64,000 nt of DNA from RGIG5050 sp045636065 (GTDB lineage: Bacteria; Verrucomicrobiota; Kiritimatiellia; RFP12; UBA1067): positions 12,891 through 76,890 of the forward strand of contig JAZTWW010000063.1 of assembly GCA_045636065.1 (NCBI GenBank). Reading direction: 5' to 3'. The notes below the pieces were generated by a model that had not been told where the DNA came from, did not search any database, and was given only the letters and a program-made list of their open reading frames with translations. Below are positions 43,671-53,404 of this stretch, in pieces (positions within the stretch are counted from its first letter, which is position 1; each line of letters opens with the position of its first letter). Both the position numbers and the translations under genes were made by a program.

Positions 43671-46442
43671 ATGGGAGAGAAGACGCTTTTCGTGATAGAT
43701 GTGATGCCTTTCCTCTACAGGGGACATTTCGCATTCATCAAGAACCCGCGGATGACGGCCACCGGCATAAACACGTCGGCCCTTGTAGCGTTCGCGTCAA
43801 GCGTCACCTCGATCCTCTCGGAGTACAACCCTACCCACGTCGCCTTCGCAATGGACCCTGACGGCCCCACGTTCCGGCACGAGGCGTACCCCGAGTACAA
43901 GGCGGGGCGCGAAAAGATGCCCGAAGATCTTGCCGCATCGATCCCCAGGGCCTTCGAGCTCGCAGAGGCGCTTAATATCCCGGTCTTGAAGGTTCCCCGC
44001 TTCGAGGCGGACGACATAATGGGGACGCTTGCGCGCATGGGCTCCGAGGCGGGCTTCACAGTCTATATCGCCACCCCCGACAAGGACGCCGCCCAGCTCG
44101 TCGGAGAAAAGGTGCGCCTCTACCGCCCGGGGCGCGGCGGCGCGCCGGCCGAGGTGTACGACGAGGAGAAGGTGAAGAGCCACTGGTCGCTTTCAAGCCC
44201 CGCGCAGATGATAGACTATCTCGCCATTGCAGGCGACAGCTCTGACAACATCCCCGGCATGCACGGCATAGGCGAGAAGACGGCCACAAAGCTCCTTGCT
44301 GACTGGGGGAGCGTCGAGAACGCGATCGCCCACGCCTCCGAGATAAAGGGGAAGCTCGGCGAGAAGGTGGCCGCCGGTGCGAAGGATGCGCTTGCTAGCA
44401 AGTTCCTCACGACGATCCGCACCGACGTGCCGCTCGATGTTACGCTCGACGGCCTCAAGAGGCGCGAGGTCGATGCCGAAAAGCTCAAGGACGTATGCGC
44501 AAAGTACGAGCTTATGCAGCTTGCGAGGAAGCTCCTCGATCCTGAGGCGCTTCTCGACGCCGAACCCAAATACAAGACTCTCGCCGAGATAGACCACGAC
44601 TATCGGCTCGTAAAGACCGAGGCCGCCGCGCGCGAGCTTGCCGAAGAGCTTATGGCTGCGGGGAAGGTGGCGTTCGACACGGAAACGACGGGCCTCGACC
44701 CGAGAGCTGACGATCTCGTCGGGATAAGCTTCTCCACCGCGCCCGGCAAGGCGTGGTACGTGCCGATCCCGCCGTATGACGCTATGGTAACGGATCTTGG
44801 GGACCTTTTCGCCGCGGCCGCGCGCGAAGCGGGGAAGGGCCCTGCGATGGAGCGCGTCGCCATCTTTGCGGACGTCTTCGCTGATCCTGCCAAGACGCTA
44901 GTCGCGCACAACGCCAAGTTCGATATCGCCGTCCTTGAAAGGTACGGGATAAGGTTTGGCTCCACCGTGCGCGACACGATGCTCGAGCATTACGTTCTCG
45001 ACGCTGCGGCCCGCCACGGCAAGGAGGCCCTATCGCGCGAGCTTCTAGGGCGCGAGGCGATCGGCATCGAAAGCATTATCGGCGAGCGCAAGCGCGGCGT
45101 CGGGCAGAAGACGATGGGCGAGATCCCTCCCGAGGAGATCCTCGACTACGCCGCGCAGGACGCCGATCTCGCCTTCCAGTGGGATGGCGTTTTAAGGCCG
45201 CGCGTCGCCGAGGCGGGCGCGCTCCAGGCACTAACCGAAAGCGAGGAGCCTCTGGTGCCGATACTCCTTGACATGGAGCGCGAAGGCGTTAAGGTCGATG
45301 TCGCCGCGCTCAAGGCGTATGGCGTCGAGCTGGAGCGCGAGATAACATCGCTTGCCTGCGACATCCGCAATCTGGGGGCGCCCGCGCTCAATCTCGATTC
45401 GCCTAAGCAGCTTGGCGAGTTCCTTTTCGATACGCTCAAGCTCCCGGGCGCAAAGCATACGGCCAAGGGGCAGTACTCGACCGACGAGAAGACTCTTGCG
45501 CGGCTCCAGGGCGACCATCCCGTCGTAGGGAAGATACTCGAGTACCGCACATGCACGAAACTGAAGAGCACGTATGTAGACAAGCTCCCGCAGTGCGTTG
45601 ACCTTGAAGGGCGCGTCCACACGACGTTCACCCAGGCGTTCGCCGAGACGGGGCGCCTTGCCTCAAGCGACCCCAACCTCCAGAACATACCCGTAAGAAC
45701 GGAGAGGGGCAAGGCGATAAGGGCCGCCATCGTCGCGCGCGACGAGAATCACAGGCTCGTTTCGGCCGACTATTCGCAGATCGAGCTCAGGATAATGGCC
45801 GCCATGAGTGGGGACGAACACATGATCGCCGCGTTCAACGCCGGGGCGGACATCCACCGCGACACGGCCGCGCGCGTCTACGACGTGATGCCCGGCCTCG
45901 TGACGGACGACATGCGCTCGAAGTGCAAGATGGTCAACTTCGGGATAATCTACGGTATAAGCGCGTTCGGTCTCGCGCAGAGGCTCGGGTGCCCGCGCCG
46001 CGAGGCGTCGGATCTCATAGAAAGCTACTTCAGGCTCTATCCCAGGATCAAGGCGTTTATGGACGCGTCGATCGAGAAGGCCCGCAAAACCGGCTACGCC
46101 GTGACGGCCCTCGGAAGGCGCAGGTCACTCAAGGACATCACAAGCCGCAACGCAACCGTAAGGCAGGCCGCGGAGCGCGATGCGATCAATACGCCTGTGC
46201 AGGGGACGGCCGCGGATCTCATAAAGCTCGCGATGGTGAAGGTGAGCCGCGCTCTCAAGGCCGAAGGGCTCAAGGCGAAGATGGTTCTGCAGGTGCACGA
46301 CGAACTTCTCTTCGATACGCCCGTAGACGAGGTGGAGCGCGTCTCGGAGCTCGCAAGAAGGGAGATGTCCCATGCGATGCCCCTCGGAGTCCCGCTCGAA
46401 GTCAGCGTCGGGGTGGGCCGCAACTGGCTTGAGGCGCACTGA
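43671..46442 (+). CDS. polA: DNA polymerase I
   Basis: A 923-residue protein with all three parts: 5'-3' exonuclease (FVIDVMPFLYRG, FEADDIMGTLARM, IAGDSSDNIPGMHGIGEKTA), 3'-5' exonuclease with intact acidic motifs (VAFDTETTGLDPR, HNAKFDIAVLERYG, YAAQDADLAFQW), and polymerase (LVSADYSQIELRIMA motif A; KMVNFGIIYGISAFGLA motif B; LQVHDELLFD motif C). The ATG at 43671 follows GAAGGGGATGA; longer readings would run through the tRNA and are spurious. Confidence 0.96.
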   Translation: MGEKTLFVIDVMPFLYRGHFAFIKNPRMTATGINTSALVAFASSVTSILSEYNPTHVAFAMDPDGPTFRHEAYPEYKAGREKMPEDLAASIPRAFELAEALNIPVLKVPRFEADDIMGTLARMGSEAGFTVYIATPDKDAAQLVGEKVRLYRPGRGGAPAEVYDEEKVKSHWSLSSPAQMIDYLAIAGDSSDNIPGMHGIGEKTATKLLADWGSVENAIAHASEIKGKLGEKVAAGAKDALASKFLTTIRTDVPLDVTLDGLKRREVDAEKLKDVCAKYELMQLARKLLDPEALLDAEPKYKTLAEIDHDYRLVKTEAAARELAEELMAAGKVAFDTETTGLDPRADDLVGISFSTAPGKAWYVPIPPYDAMVTDLGDLFAAAAREAGKGPAMERVAIFADVFADPAKTLVAHNAKFDIAVLERYGIRFGSTVRDTMLEHYVLDAAARHGKEALSRELLGREAIGIESIIGERKRGVGQKTMGEIPPEEILDYAAQDADLAFQWDGVLRPRVAEAGALQALTESEEPLVPILLDMEREGVKVDVAALKAYGVELEREITSLACDIRNLGAPALNLDSPKQLGEFLFDTLKLPGAKHTAKGQYSTDEKTLARLQGDHPVVGKILEYRTCTKLKSTYVDKLPQCVDLEGRVHTTFTQAFAETGRLASSDPNLQNIPVRTERGKAIRAAIVARDENHRLVSADYSQIELRIMAAMSGDEHMIAAFNAGADIHRDTAARVYDVMPGLVTDDMRSKCKMVNFGIIYGISAFGLAQRLGCPRREASDLIESYFRLYPRIKAFMDASIEKARKTGYAVTALGRRRSLKDITSRNATVRQAAERDAINTPVQGTAADLIKLAMVKVSRALKAEGLKAKMVLQVHDELLFDTPVDEVERVSELARREMSHAMPLGVPLEVSVGVGRNWLEAH

Positions 46443-46483
46443 CGGCACGATCCCCCTTTTTTAAAATTGTCTCTTAATACGCT

Positions 46484-46511
46484 TGCAAATTGCGTTGAAA
46501 TAGGCTACAAT
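46484..46511 (+). promoter_or_regulatory. infC promoter
   Basis: TTGCAA at 46484-46489 and TACAAT at 46506-46511 are separated by 16 bp. The transcript would carry a leader of about 32 bases before the proposed AUC start. Confidence 0.6.
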
Positions 46512-46549
46512 ATGCACATCCTAAAAATCAATAGAAAAAGAGGTGACTT

Positions 46550-47173
46550 ATCGCTTCCTTCACACGAGTGAATTATAAGATTCGCGTACCGCAGGTGCGC
46601 GTTATCGATTCCACGGGCGCAATGCTCGGCGTCATGCCCACGCAGGCGGCCCAGCGCATGGCAGAGCAGCAGGGGCTCGATCTCGTCGAGATAACCCCAA
46701 CAGCCGTCCCGCCCGTATGCAAGATAATGGACTACGGCAAATTCAAGTATGAAGAGTCCATCAAGGCAAAGAAGGCGCGAAAGGCGCAGAAGGTGCAGCA
46801 GGTAAAGGAGATAAAGTTCCACCCGGGCACCGATACGGCCGATTTCGAGCACAAGCTCAAGCAGATACGCGGATTCATCGGCGAAGGCTGCAAGGTCAAG
46901 CTGACGCTTCAGTACCGCGGCCGCGAGAACGCGCACCGCGAGCTTGGCGAGGATGTGATAAACAGGGTTCTTGAAGCGCTCAAGGACGAATGCAGCGTAG
47001 AGCAGGCCCCGAAGACTTTGGGCCGCATCCTCGGCGCGCTCATAGGCCCGCCCAGGAAGAACGCCCCCAAGGCGCAGGCCCCGCGTCCTGCGGAGCCTCC
47101 GGCGGCCCCGCGTCCTGCGGCGCAGCAGCCGCCCGCAGGCGGAATCCGCATCTCGATAGGCGGAAAGTCGTAG
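46550..47173 (+). CDS. infC: translation initiation factor IF-3, probable AUC start
   Basis: A 207-residue protein with the N-domain (YKIRVPQVRVIDSTGAMLGVM, GLDLVEITPTAVPPVCKIMDYGKFKYE) and the C-domain (EIKFHPGTDTADFEHKL), plus a Pro/Ala-rich tail. No ATG fits; a GTG at 46568 is 24 bp from any ribosome site. An ATC at 46550 lies 6 bp after GAGG and is bounded upstream by an in-frame TGA, so initiation at AUC is likely. Non-canonical AUU/AUC/AUA starts are known for infC and allow IF-3 to repress its own synthesis. rpmI and rplT, its usual partners, do not follow; ispF does. Confidence 0.9.
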   Translation: MASFTRVNYKIRVPQVRVIDSTGAMLGVMPTQAAQRMAEQQGLDLVEITPTAVPPVCKIMDYGKFKYEESIKAKKARKAQKVQQVKEIKFHPGTDTADFEHKLKQIRGFIGEGCKVKLTLQYRGRENAHRELGEDVINRVLEALKDECSVEQAPKTLGRILGALIGPPRKNAPKAQAPRPAEPPAAPRPAAQQPPAGGIRISIGGKS

Positions 47174-47180
47174 GTAAAGG

Positions 47181-47654
47181 ATGCGTGTCGGTTTCGGATA
47201 TGATTCCCACAGGTTCGAGGATGGCCGTCCGCTCATGCTGGGCGGAGTGCATATCCCCGGCGTTGCGGGTCTTAAAGGCCATTCCGACGCCGATGCGCTT
47301 CTGCACGCGATAATAGACGCTCTTCTCGGAGCCATCGCCCATGGCGACATCGGAAGCCATTTCCCCGACACCGACCCCGAGTGGAAGGGCGCGGATTCGT
47401 CGAAGCTCCTTGAAGCAGTCGCGGCGGAAGTGGCCGCGGCCGGGTACAGGGTCGGCAACATCGACGCTACCGTGATATGCCAGAGGCCGAAGCTGAGGCC
47501 GCACGTCGACGCGATCAGGTCGCGTATCGCCGCGATCCTCGGCGTGGACACGGGCAGGATAAGCGTTAAGGGCAAGACTAACGAAGGGATGGACGATATT
47601 GGCGCGGGGCTCGGGATCGAGGTCCACGCAGTCGCACTCCTGGAGGAGCTTTAG
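47181..47654 (+). CDS. ispF: 2-C-methyl-D-erythritol 2,4-cyclodiphosphate synthase
   Basis: A step of the non-mevalonate isoprenoid pathway. The 157-residue protein has GFGYDSHRFEDGRPLMLGG with the metal-binding Asp and His, KGHSDADALLHAIIDALLGA with the third ligand, GDIGSHFPDTDPEWKGADS, and the C-terminal KGKTNEGMDDIG. It begins 7 bp after infC, so the two are probably co-transcribed. Confidence 0.95.
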   Translation: MRVGFGYDSHRFEDGRPLMLGGVHIPGVAGLKGHSDADALLHAIIDALLGAIAHGDIGSHFPDTDPEWKGADSSKLLEAVAAEVAAAGYRVGNIDATVICQRPKLRPHVDAIRSRIAAILGVDTGRISVKGKTNEGMDDIGAGLGIEVHAVALLEEL

Positions 47655-47701
47655 GGTTTGGCGTAAAGCATTACGCCTTTGAAATCGAAAGGATGAATGA
47701 A

Positions 47702-49495
47702 ATGTCTCAGACGGTATGGAATGCAAACGGTTTCCCGAAGGTCGGGATCCGCCCCATAATCGACGGCCGCAGGCGCGGCGTCAGGGAGTCGCTTGAGGTC
47801 CAGACGATGGACATGGCGAAGACGGCGGCGGCGCTCATATCGGAGAACCTCCGCTACCCCGACGGCTCGAAGGTCGAGTGCGTCATCGCCGACACCACGA
47901 TCGGCGGCGTCGCCGAGGCGGCCGCGTGCGCGGAGAAGTTCCGCAGGGAGAATGTAGGCGTGTCCCTCTCGGTCACGCCCTGCTGGTGCTACGGCACCGA
48001 GACGATGGACGCGGATCCCTCGATCCCCAAGGCAGTATGGGGCTTCAACGGCACCGAGCGCCCGGGCGCGGTCTATCTCGCGGCGATGCTCGCGGGGTAC
48101 GCGCAGCGCGGCATGCCGGCGTACGGCATCTACGGGCGTGAGGTCCAGGACAAGGACGACAAGTCCGTCCCCGCCGACGTCAAGGAGAAGATCCTCCGCT
48201 TCGTGAAGGCCGGCCTTGCCGTCGCCATGATGAAGGGCAAGAGCTACCTCTCCTGCGGCTCAAGCGCAATGGGCATCGCTGGCAGCTTCGTGGACGTCTC
48301 CTTCTTCCAGAGCTACCTCGGCATGCGTCCCGAGAACATGGACATGTGCGAGATCGAGCGCCGCATCTCCGAGGGCATCTACGACAAGGCCGAGTACGAA
48401 AAGGCCCTCGCCTGGACGAAGAAGTGGTGCAAGGAGGGCAAGGACTACAATCCTGAGGCCATCCAGAAGAGCCGCGAGGCGAAGGACCGCGACTGGGAGT
48501 ACGTAGTCAAGATGGCGATCATCATGCGCGACATGATGGTTGGCAACCCCAAGCTCGCCGAGATGGGCTTTGGCGAGGAGGCCGCCGGAAGGAACGCCCT
48601 TGCGGCCGGTTTCCAGGGCCAGAGGCAGTGGACCGACCACTGGCCGAACGGCGACTTCATGGAGGCTATGCTCAACAGCTCCTTCGACTGGAACGGGATC
48701 CGCGCTCCGTACGTTATCGCCACGGAGAACGACTCCCTCAACGGAGTTTGCATGCTTCTGATGTACCTGCTCACCAACAGGCCTTCGCTCTTCGCGGACG
48801 TGCGCACGTACTGGTCGGCCGAGGCCGTCAAGCGCGCAACAGGTGTCGAGATGACGGGCATCAACAAGGGCGGATTCATCCACCTGCTCAACTCCGGCAG
48901 CTGCACGCTCGACGCAACGGGCGAGCAGACCGTTGACGGCAAGCCCGCCATGAAGCCTTTCTGGGAGATCTCCGAGGCCGAGGCAGAGGCCTGCCTCAAT
49001 GCCACGCAGTGGGTCCCCGCGGGTGTCGAGTACTTCCGTGGCGGCGGCTTCTCCTCGAGCTTCCTCTCGAAGGGCGGCATGCCCATGACCATGACGCGCA
49101 TCTCGATCGTCAAGGGCCTCGGTCCGGCGCTCCAGATCGCCGAGGGCTGGTCCACCGAGCTTCCGAAGGAGGTCCACGAGAAGCTTATGCTCCGCACCAA
49201 CCCCGAGTGGCCCTGCACCTGGTTCGTCCCGCGCCTCACCGGCAAGGGCGCGTTCAGGGACGTCTACAGCGTCATGAACAACTGGGCCGCCAACCACGGC
49301 GCCATTGCATACGGCCACATCGGCGCGGATCTCATGACCCTCGCTTCGATGCTCAGGATCCCCGTCTCGATGTCGAACGTCGCCGACGAGGACCGCTTCC
49401 AGCCGCACGCCTGGGGCCTCTTCGGGGCGGACGACCCCATCGGGGCGGACTACCGCGCCTGCGCGAACTTCGGCCCGCTCTACGGCGCGTACTGA
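47702..49495 (+). CDS. fucI: L-fucose isomerase
   Basis: It converts L-fucose to L-fuculose (and can act on D-arabinose). The 597-residue protein matches FucI throughout: KVGIRPIIDGRRRGVRESLE at the start, the catalytic Glu/Asp region IATENDSLNGV and FADVRTYW (about 340-380), and the C-terminal His in AYGHIGADL. I chose the ATG at 47702, 9 bp after AAAGG; an ATG at 47693 sits directly against that site. Host mucin is a common fucose source in the gut, consistent with rhaB nearby. Confidence 0.93.
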   Translation: MSQTVWNANGFPKVGIRPIIDGRRRGVRESLEVQTMDMAKTAAALISENLRYPDGSKVECVIADTTIGGVAEAAACAEKFRRENVGVSLSVTPCWCYGTETMDADPSIPKAVWGFNGTERPGAVYLAAMLAGYAQRGMPAYGIYGREVQDKDDKSVPADVKEKILRFVKAGLAVAMMKGKSYLSCGSSAMGIAGSFVDVSFFQSYLGMRPENMDMCEIERRISEGIYDKAEYEKALAWTKKWCKEGKDYNPEAIQKSREAKDRDWEYVVKMAIIMRDMMVGNPKLAEMGFGEEAAGRNALAAGFQGQRQWTDHWPNGDFMEAMLNSSFDWNGIRAPYVIATENDSLNGVCMLLMYLLTNRPSLFADVRTYWSAEAVKRATGVEMTGINKGGFIHLLNSGSCTLDATGEQTVDGKPAMKPFWEISEAEAEACLNATQWVPAGVEYFRGGGFSSSFLSKGGMPMTMTRISIVKGLGPALQIAEGWSTELPKEVHEKLMLRTNPEWPCTWFVPRLTGKGAFRDVYSVMNNWAANHGAIAYGHIGADLMTLASMLRIPVSMSNVADEDRFQPHAWGLFGADDPIGADYRACANFGPLYGAY

Positions 49496-49547
49496 TTTTG
49501 TTCAACCACTTGTTTGTAACGCAAAAAGAAAGAAAGGCATCATTAAG

Positions 49548-50666
49548 ATGAAATTCATCAGGTTCGCCGCTGTTGCGGCGCTTACGCTCGTGCTTACGGG
49601 TTGCGGAAACGGTCCCAAGGCCCCTCAGGGCACTGTCGCGGCCGCGTACATCGACCTCGGCAAGACTCTCAGCAACATCGAGGATGTCGTCGACGACGTT
49701 CTTGGTGAGCTCCCCTCCTCCATGAAGGAGATGCGCGAAGAGGTCCGCAACCAGATCAAGGAAGGCAAGAAGGCCGCCAAGGAGAACGGCTTCGCTCTTT
49801 CCGGATTCAACTGGGCCATGTGGACGCTCGCGTTCGACGAGAGCGCCAACCAGCACATCGGTCTTGCAGTCAGCGTCGATTCCGACATGGTCGAGCCGCT
49901 CGAGAAGCTTCTGCCCGTCCTCGGCGCAAGGGATCTTGAAGGTAAGATCGCGGGCGAAACCATCCGCGAGATCGCCGTCCCCAATGTCGGCAACCTCTAC
50001 TGCTGCATCCTCAAGGGCGGTCTCGTCCTTCTCGCCGAGCCCGAGCGCATCCCCAGCTGGGAGCGTGAGAACACGACCCGCAAGGAGACGGACGGCATCG
50101 CGCTTCTCGTGAAGACCTACAAGGGCGAGATCAAGCCCGCGTCCGGATTCGGCGACATCGACGATCTCGACGGCAACACGATCGCGCGCGTCCTCGCGCC
50201 TGAGGTAGGCGACGCGCTCAAGGCCCGCATCGGCGGCAACGCCGACGAGGTCAAGAAGATGATCGAGGAGACGACCGGCGACGAGGATCTCTACGACTCC
50301 ATCACCGGCCTCGGCGACATCATGTTCGACCTCAACCTCGATGACGACGACTTCGGCTTCGCCCTCACGATCGAGACCGATTGCCGCAGCGACGCCAAGA
50401 TCCTCGAGAGCTGGTTCGAGGCCCTCACCGCCGGCGACGCCCGCTTCCTTCTCGATGGCGCGCTCGTCTTTCTGGCCGACGGCCCGATGCGCCGCGACTT
50501 CCGCCGCGACCCCAACCTCAAGAAGACCTTCGTCGAGGTCAGGAAGCTCTTCGACGGCGCGTTCGACGTGGACCGCAGCGGCTCCACCGTCACGCTCGAG
50601 GTCGAGCTTGACACGGACGACGTGATCGAAGCCATCGTTGACAACACCTTCGCTGAAGCGAAGTGA
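49548..50666 (+). CDS. lipoprotein of unknown function
   Basis: A 372-residue protein with signal peptide and lipobox LTLVLTGC (Cys at about 20). The remaining sequence is acidic and alternates strands and helices; it contains two similar halves of the type MWTLAFDESANQHIGLAVSVDSD and FGFALTIETDCRSDAKILESWFE, hinting at a duplicated domain. No family recognised. It lies between fucI and hydF. Confidence 0.7.
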   Translation: MKFIRFAAVAALTLVLTGCGNGPKAPQGTVAAAYIDLGKTLSNIEDVVDDVLGELPSSMKEMREEVRNQIKEGKKAAKENGFALSGFNWAMWTLAFDESANQHIGLAVSVDSDMVEPLEKLLPVLGARDLEGKIAGETIREIAVPNVGNLYCCILKGGLVLLAEPERIPSWERENTTRKETDGIALLVKTYKGEIKPASGFGDIDDLDGNTIARVLAPEVGDALKARIGGNADEVKKMIEETTGDEDLYDSITGLGDIMFDLNLDDDDFGFALTIETDCRSDAKILESWFEALTAGDARFLLDGALVFLADGPMRRDFRRDPNLKKTFVEVRKLFDGAFDVDRSGSTVTLEVELDTDDVIEAIVDNTFAEAK

Positions 50667-50682
50667 AAACCCGGCCGTCGCG

Positions 50683-51897
50683 ATGGGACTTGAAGACATT
50701 CCATCGGGCGAAAGGGTGCATATCGCCTTCTTCGGCGCTCGCAACGCCGGAAAGTCGAGTCTCGCGAATGCGGTGACGGGACAGGATCTGGCCGTGGTGT
50801 CCGAAGTGAAGGGCACCACGACCGATCCGGTAAGGAAGGCGATGGAACTTCTTCCCCTCGGGCCCGTGGTGGTGATCGACACCCCCGGGCTCGATGACGA
50901 TGATCCCAGACTCGGCGAGGAGCGCGTGGGGCGCGCAAGGCGGATCCTCTCCGAAACGGACATCGCCGTTATCGCCGTCGATCCCAAGGCGGGATTCGGA
51001 GATCTTGAAAAAGGGCTCGTTTCGCTCCTCAAGGAGCGTTCGATTCCGTATGTCACGGCATTGACGAAAGCCGATCTCCACCCTGCCGAGGCTGCATCAC
51101 TTGCCGCGTCGCTGGGCGCGGATTCAATGGCCGTCAGCTCGAAGACGCTTGAAGGCGTCCGCGAGCTCAAGGAGAAGATCGCCTCGCTTGCCAGGCTGCG
51201 CCCGGCCGAGAGGCGTCTTGTGGGCGACCTCCTCGAAAGGGGCGATCTCTGCGTTCTTGTAGTTCCCATAGACGCCTCTGCCCCCAAAGGGCGGCTCATA
51301 CTGCCGCAGCAGCAGGTTCTAAGGGACATCCTCGATTCGCACGCATCGGCAGTGGTATGCCAGGTCGAGGAGCTGGAGGGGACGCTTGCACGCCTAAGCG
51401 CTCCGCCCAGGATCGTCATAACAGATTCGCAGGCGTTCGAGAAGGTCGCCGCCATCGTTCCGCGCGGCGTGCCGCTCACGTCGTTCTCGATACTTTTCGC
51501 GAGATACAAGGGCGATCTCGCGAAGCTCGCTTCAGGGGCGAAGGCGCTTCTTTCCCTCAAGGACGGGGACGAAGTCCTCATAAGCGAAGGATGTTCGCAC
51601 CACAGGCAGTGCGGCGATATAGGGACAGAGAAGATCCCCGCCTGGATAAGGGCGAAGACGGGAGCCGAGCTGAAATTCTCGTTCACCTCCGGGCGCGATT
51701 TCCCAGACGCGGCGGCGCTTTCCCGGTTTGCGCTCGTCGTCCATTGCGGCGGGTGCATGCTCAATGCGCGCGAGATGGAAAGCCGCATGGAGGCGGCGTC
51801 GCGCGCAAACGTGCCGATGGTGAACTACGGCATGGCGATAGCCGCCTTGAAGGGCGTTCTCACGCGGAGCCTCGAGCCTTTTGAAAAATCGAATTGA
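50683..51897 (+). CDS. hydF: [FeFe]-hydrogenase maturation GTPase HydF
   Basis: HydF is the scaffold on which the diiron subcluster of the H-cluster is built. The 404-residue protein has G1 GARNAGKSS (about 18-26), G2 GTTTDPV, G3 DTPGLD and G4 TKADLH, then a dimerisation region. The C-terminal cluster-binding motif CSHHRQCGD (about 305) and HCGGCMLNARE (about 355) is the signature Cx1H...HCxxC. HydE, HydG and a hydrogenase are not in the window. The ATG at 50683 lacks a clear ribosome site; a TTG at 50638 would overlap the lipoprotein gene. Confidence 0.92.
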   Translation: MGLEDIPSGERVHIAFFGARNAGKSSLANAVTGQDLAVVSEVKGTTTDPVRKAMELLPLGPVVVIDTPGLDDDDPRLGEERVGRARRILSETDIAVIAVDPKAGFGDLEKGLVSLLKERSIPYVTALTKADLHPAEAASLAASLGADSMAVSSKTLEGVRELKEKIASLARLRPAERRLVGDLLERGDLCVLVVPIDASAPKGRLILPQQQVLRDILDSHASAVVCQVEELEGTLARLSAPPRIVITDSQAFEKVAAIVPRGVPLTSFSILFARYKGDLAKLASGAKALLSLKDGDEVLISEGCSHHRQCGDIGTEKIPAWIRAKTGAELKFSFTSGRDFPDAAALSRFALVVHCGGCMLNAREMESRMEAASRANVPMVNYGMAIAALKGVLTRSLEPFEKSN

Positions 51898-51941
51898 AGA
51901 TCTCTTTGGTTTTTGTCCAGTCTCGATGAAAGGGTTTTGAA

Positions 51942-53396
51942 ATGAAGCATTTTCTCGCTATAGACATCGGCGCTTCGTCTGGCCGCCACATTCTCGGGCA
52001 CGTAGAGGACGGGAGGATAGTCCTTGAGGAGGTGTACAGGTTCGACAATTCCCAGGTGGTGAAGGACGGCCACGATTGCTGGGACATCCCGAGCCTCTTT
52101 ACCCACATTGTAGCCGGCATAAAGGCGGCAGGCGATAGGGGCACCCCTCCCGAGACGATAGGCATCGATACGTGGGGGGTCGATTTCGTTCTTCTCGGGC
52201 CGGACATGAAGCCATGCTCCGACACTGTCGCCTATCGCGACTCGCGCACCGTCGGGGCAGACAGAATCGTCGAGGAGTCCATCTCGCAGGAGGAGCTCTA
52301 CTCGCGCTGCGGCATACAGAAGGCCGCCTACAACACGATCTACCAGCTTGCGGCGCTAAAGAAGGAGCATCCGGATCAGATCGAAGCGGCCTCGCGCCTT
52401 CTCATGACGCCCGAATACCTGAACTTCCTTTTGACTGGCGTTGCGGCGAGCGAATATACGATATGCTCGACGACAGGTCTTGTGAACGCCCGCACCGCCA
52501 CATGGGACGACGAAGTCATAGCGAGGCTCGCTCTTCCAAGGCGCATCTTCGGCGAGATCAAGATGCCGGGCAGTGTTCTAGGGCCGTTGCTACCGTCGGT
52601 GAGGGATGCAGTCGGTTTCGATTCGACTGTCGTTCTCGCGGCGTCGCACGATACGGGAAGCGCGTACCTTGCGGTCCCCGCGAAGGATGACAACGCGGTG
52701 TACATCTCAAGCGGCACCTGGAGCCTTCTCGGTGTCGAGAACATGGAGCCCGTCACGAGCGAGGCTTCAAGGCGCTCGAACTTCTCCAACGAGGGCGGCG
52801 CATGGAGGCGCTACCGCTATCTCAAGAACATCATGGGGCTTTGGATGATCCAGAGCGTGAGGCGCGAGCTCAACGGGGTGAGCTATGTGGCGGGGAAGGG
52901 GCCGCGCGCCGTTCCCCTCAAGGATTGGACGGAGCGCAAGTACAGCTTCGACGATCTGGAGAAGGCCGCGCGCGCGTCGTCGCATTTCAAGAGCCTTGTC
53001 GACGTCTCGAGCGACCGCTTCCTTTCGCCAGAATCGATGATCGCCGAGGTGCGTGCCGCGTGCGCCGAGGCCGGCGAACCCGTTCCCGAAACTGTTGGCG
53101 AGCTTATGCAGACGGTATACGCCAGCCTTGCTGAATGCTACCGCTTGGCGATCGCGAACCTTGAAGGGCTGACGGGAAAGAAGTACACATCCATTAATAT
53201 CGTCGGCGGCGGCTCCAAGGATGGCTATCTCAACGAGCTTACAAGGGACAGGACGGGGCTTAAGGTCTACGCCGGCCCCACGGAAGGCACGGCCATCGGC
53301 AACCTGATCGTCCAGTTCATCGCCGCCGGCGAGTTCAAGGACCTCTCCGAAGCCCGCGCCGCCGTCGCCGCCAGCTTCGACGTCCGCGAGGTGTAA
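51942..53396 (+). CDS. rhaB: rhamnulokinase-type sugar kinase
   Basis: A 484-residue FGGY-family kinase. FLAIDIGASSGRHILG at the N-terminus, IGIDTWGVDFVLLG, ISSGTWSLLGVE and INIVGGGSKDGYLNELT near the C-terminus fit L-rhamnulokinase best. It phosphorylates rhamnulose, and homologues also act on fuculose, so with fucI it may serve fucose use. No aldolase gene lies in the window. The gene follows hydF by 44 bp. Confidence 0.85.
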   Translation: MKHFLAIDIGASSGRHILGHVEDGRIVLEEVYRFDNSQVVKDGHDCWDIPSLFTHIVAGIKAAGDRGTPPETIGIDTWGVDFVLLGPDMKPCSDTVAYRDSRTVGADRIVEESISQEELYSRCGIQKAAYNTIYQLAALKKEHPDQIEAASRLLMTPEYLNFLLTGVAASEYTICSTTGLVNARTATWDDEVIARLALPRRIFGEIKMPGSVLGPLLPSVRDAVGFDSTVVLAASHDTGSAYLAVPAKDDNAVYISSGTWSLLGVENMEPVTSEASRRSNFSNEGGAWRRYRYLKNIMGLWMIQSVRRELNGVSYVAGKGPRAVPLKDWTERKYSFDDLEKAARASSHFKSLVDVSSDRFLSPESMIAEVRAACAEAGEPVPETVGELMQTVYASLAECYRLAIANLEGLTGKKYTSINIVGGGSKDGYLNELTRDRTGLKVYAGPTEGTAIGNLIVQFIAAGEFKDLSEARAAVAASFDVREV

Positions 53397-53404
53397 GGGC
53401 TTGC

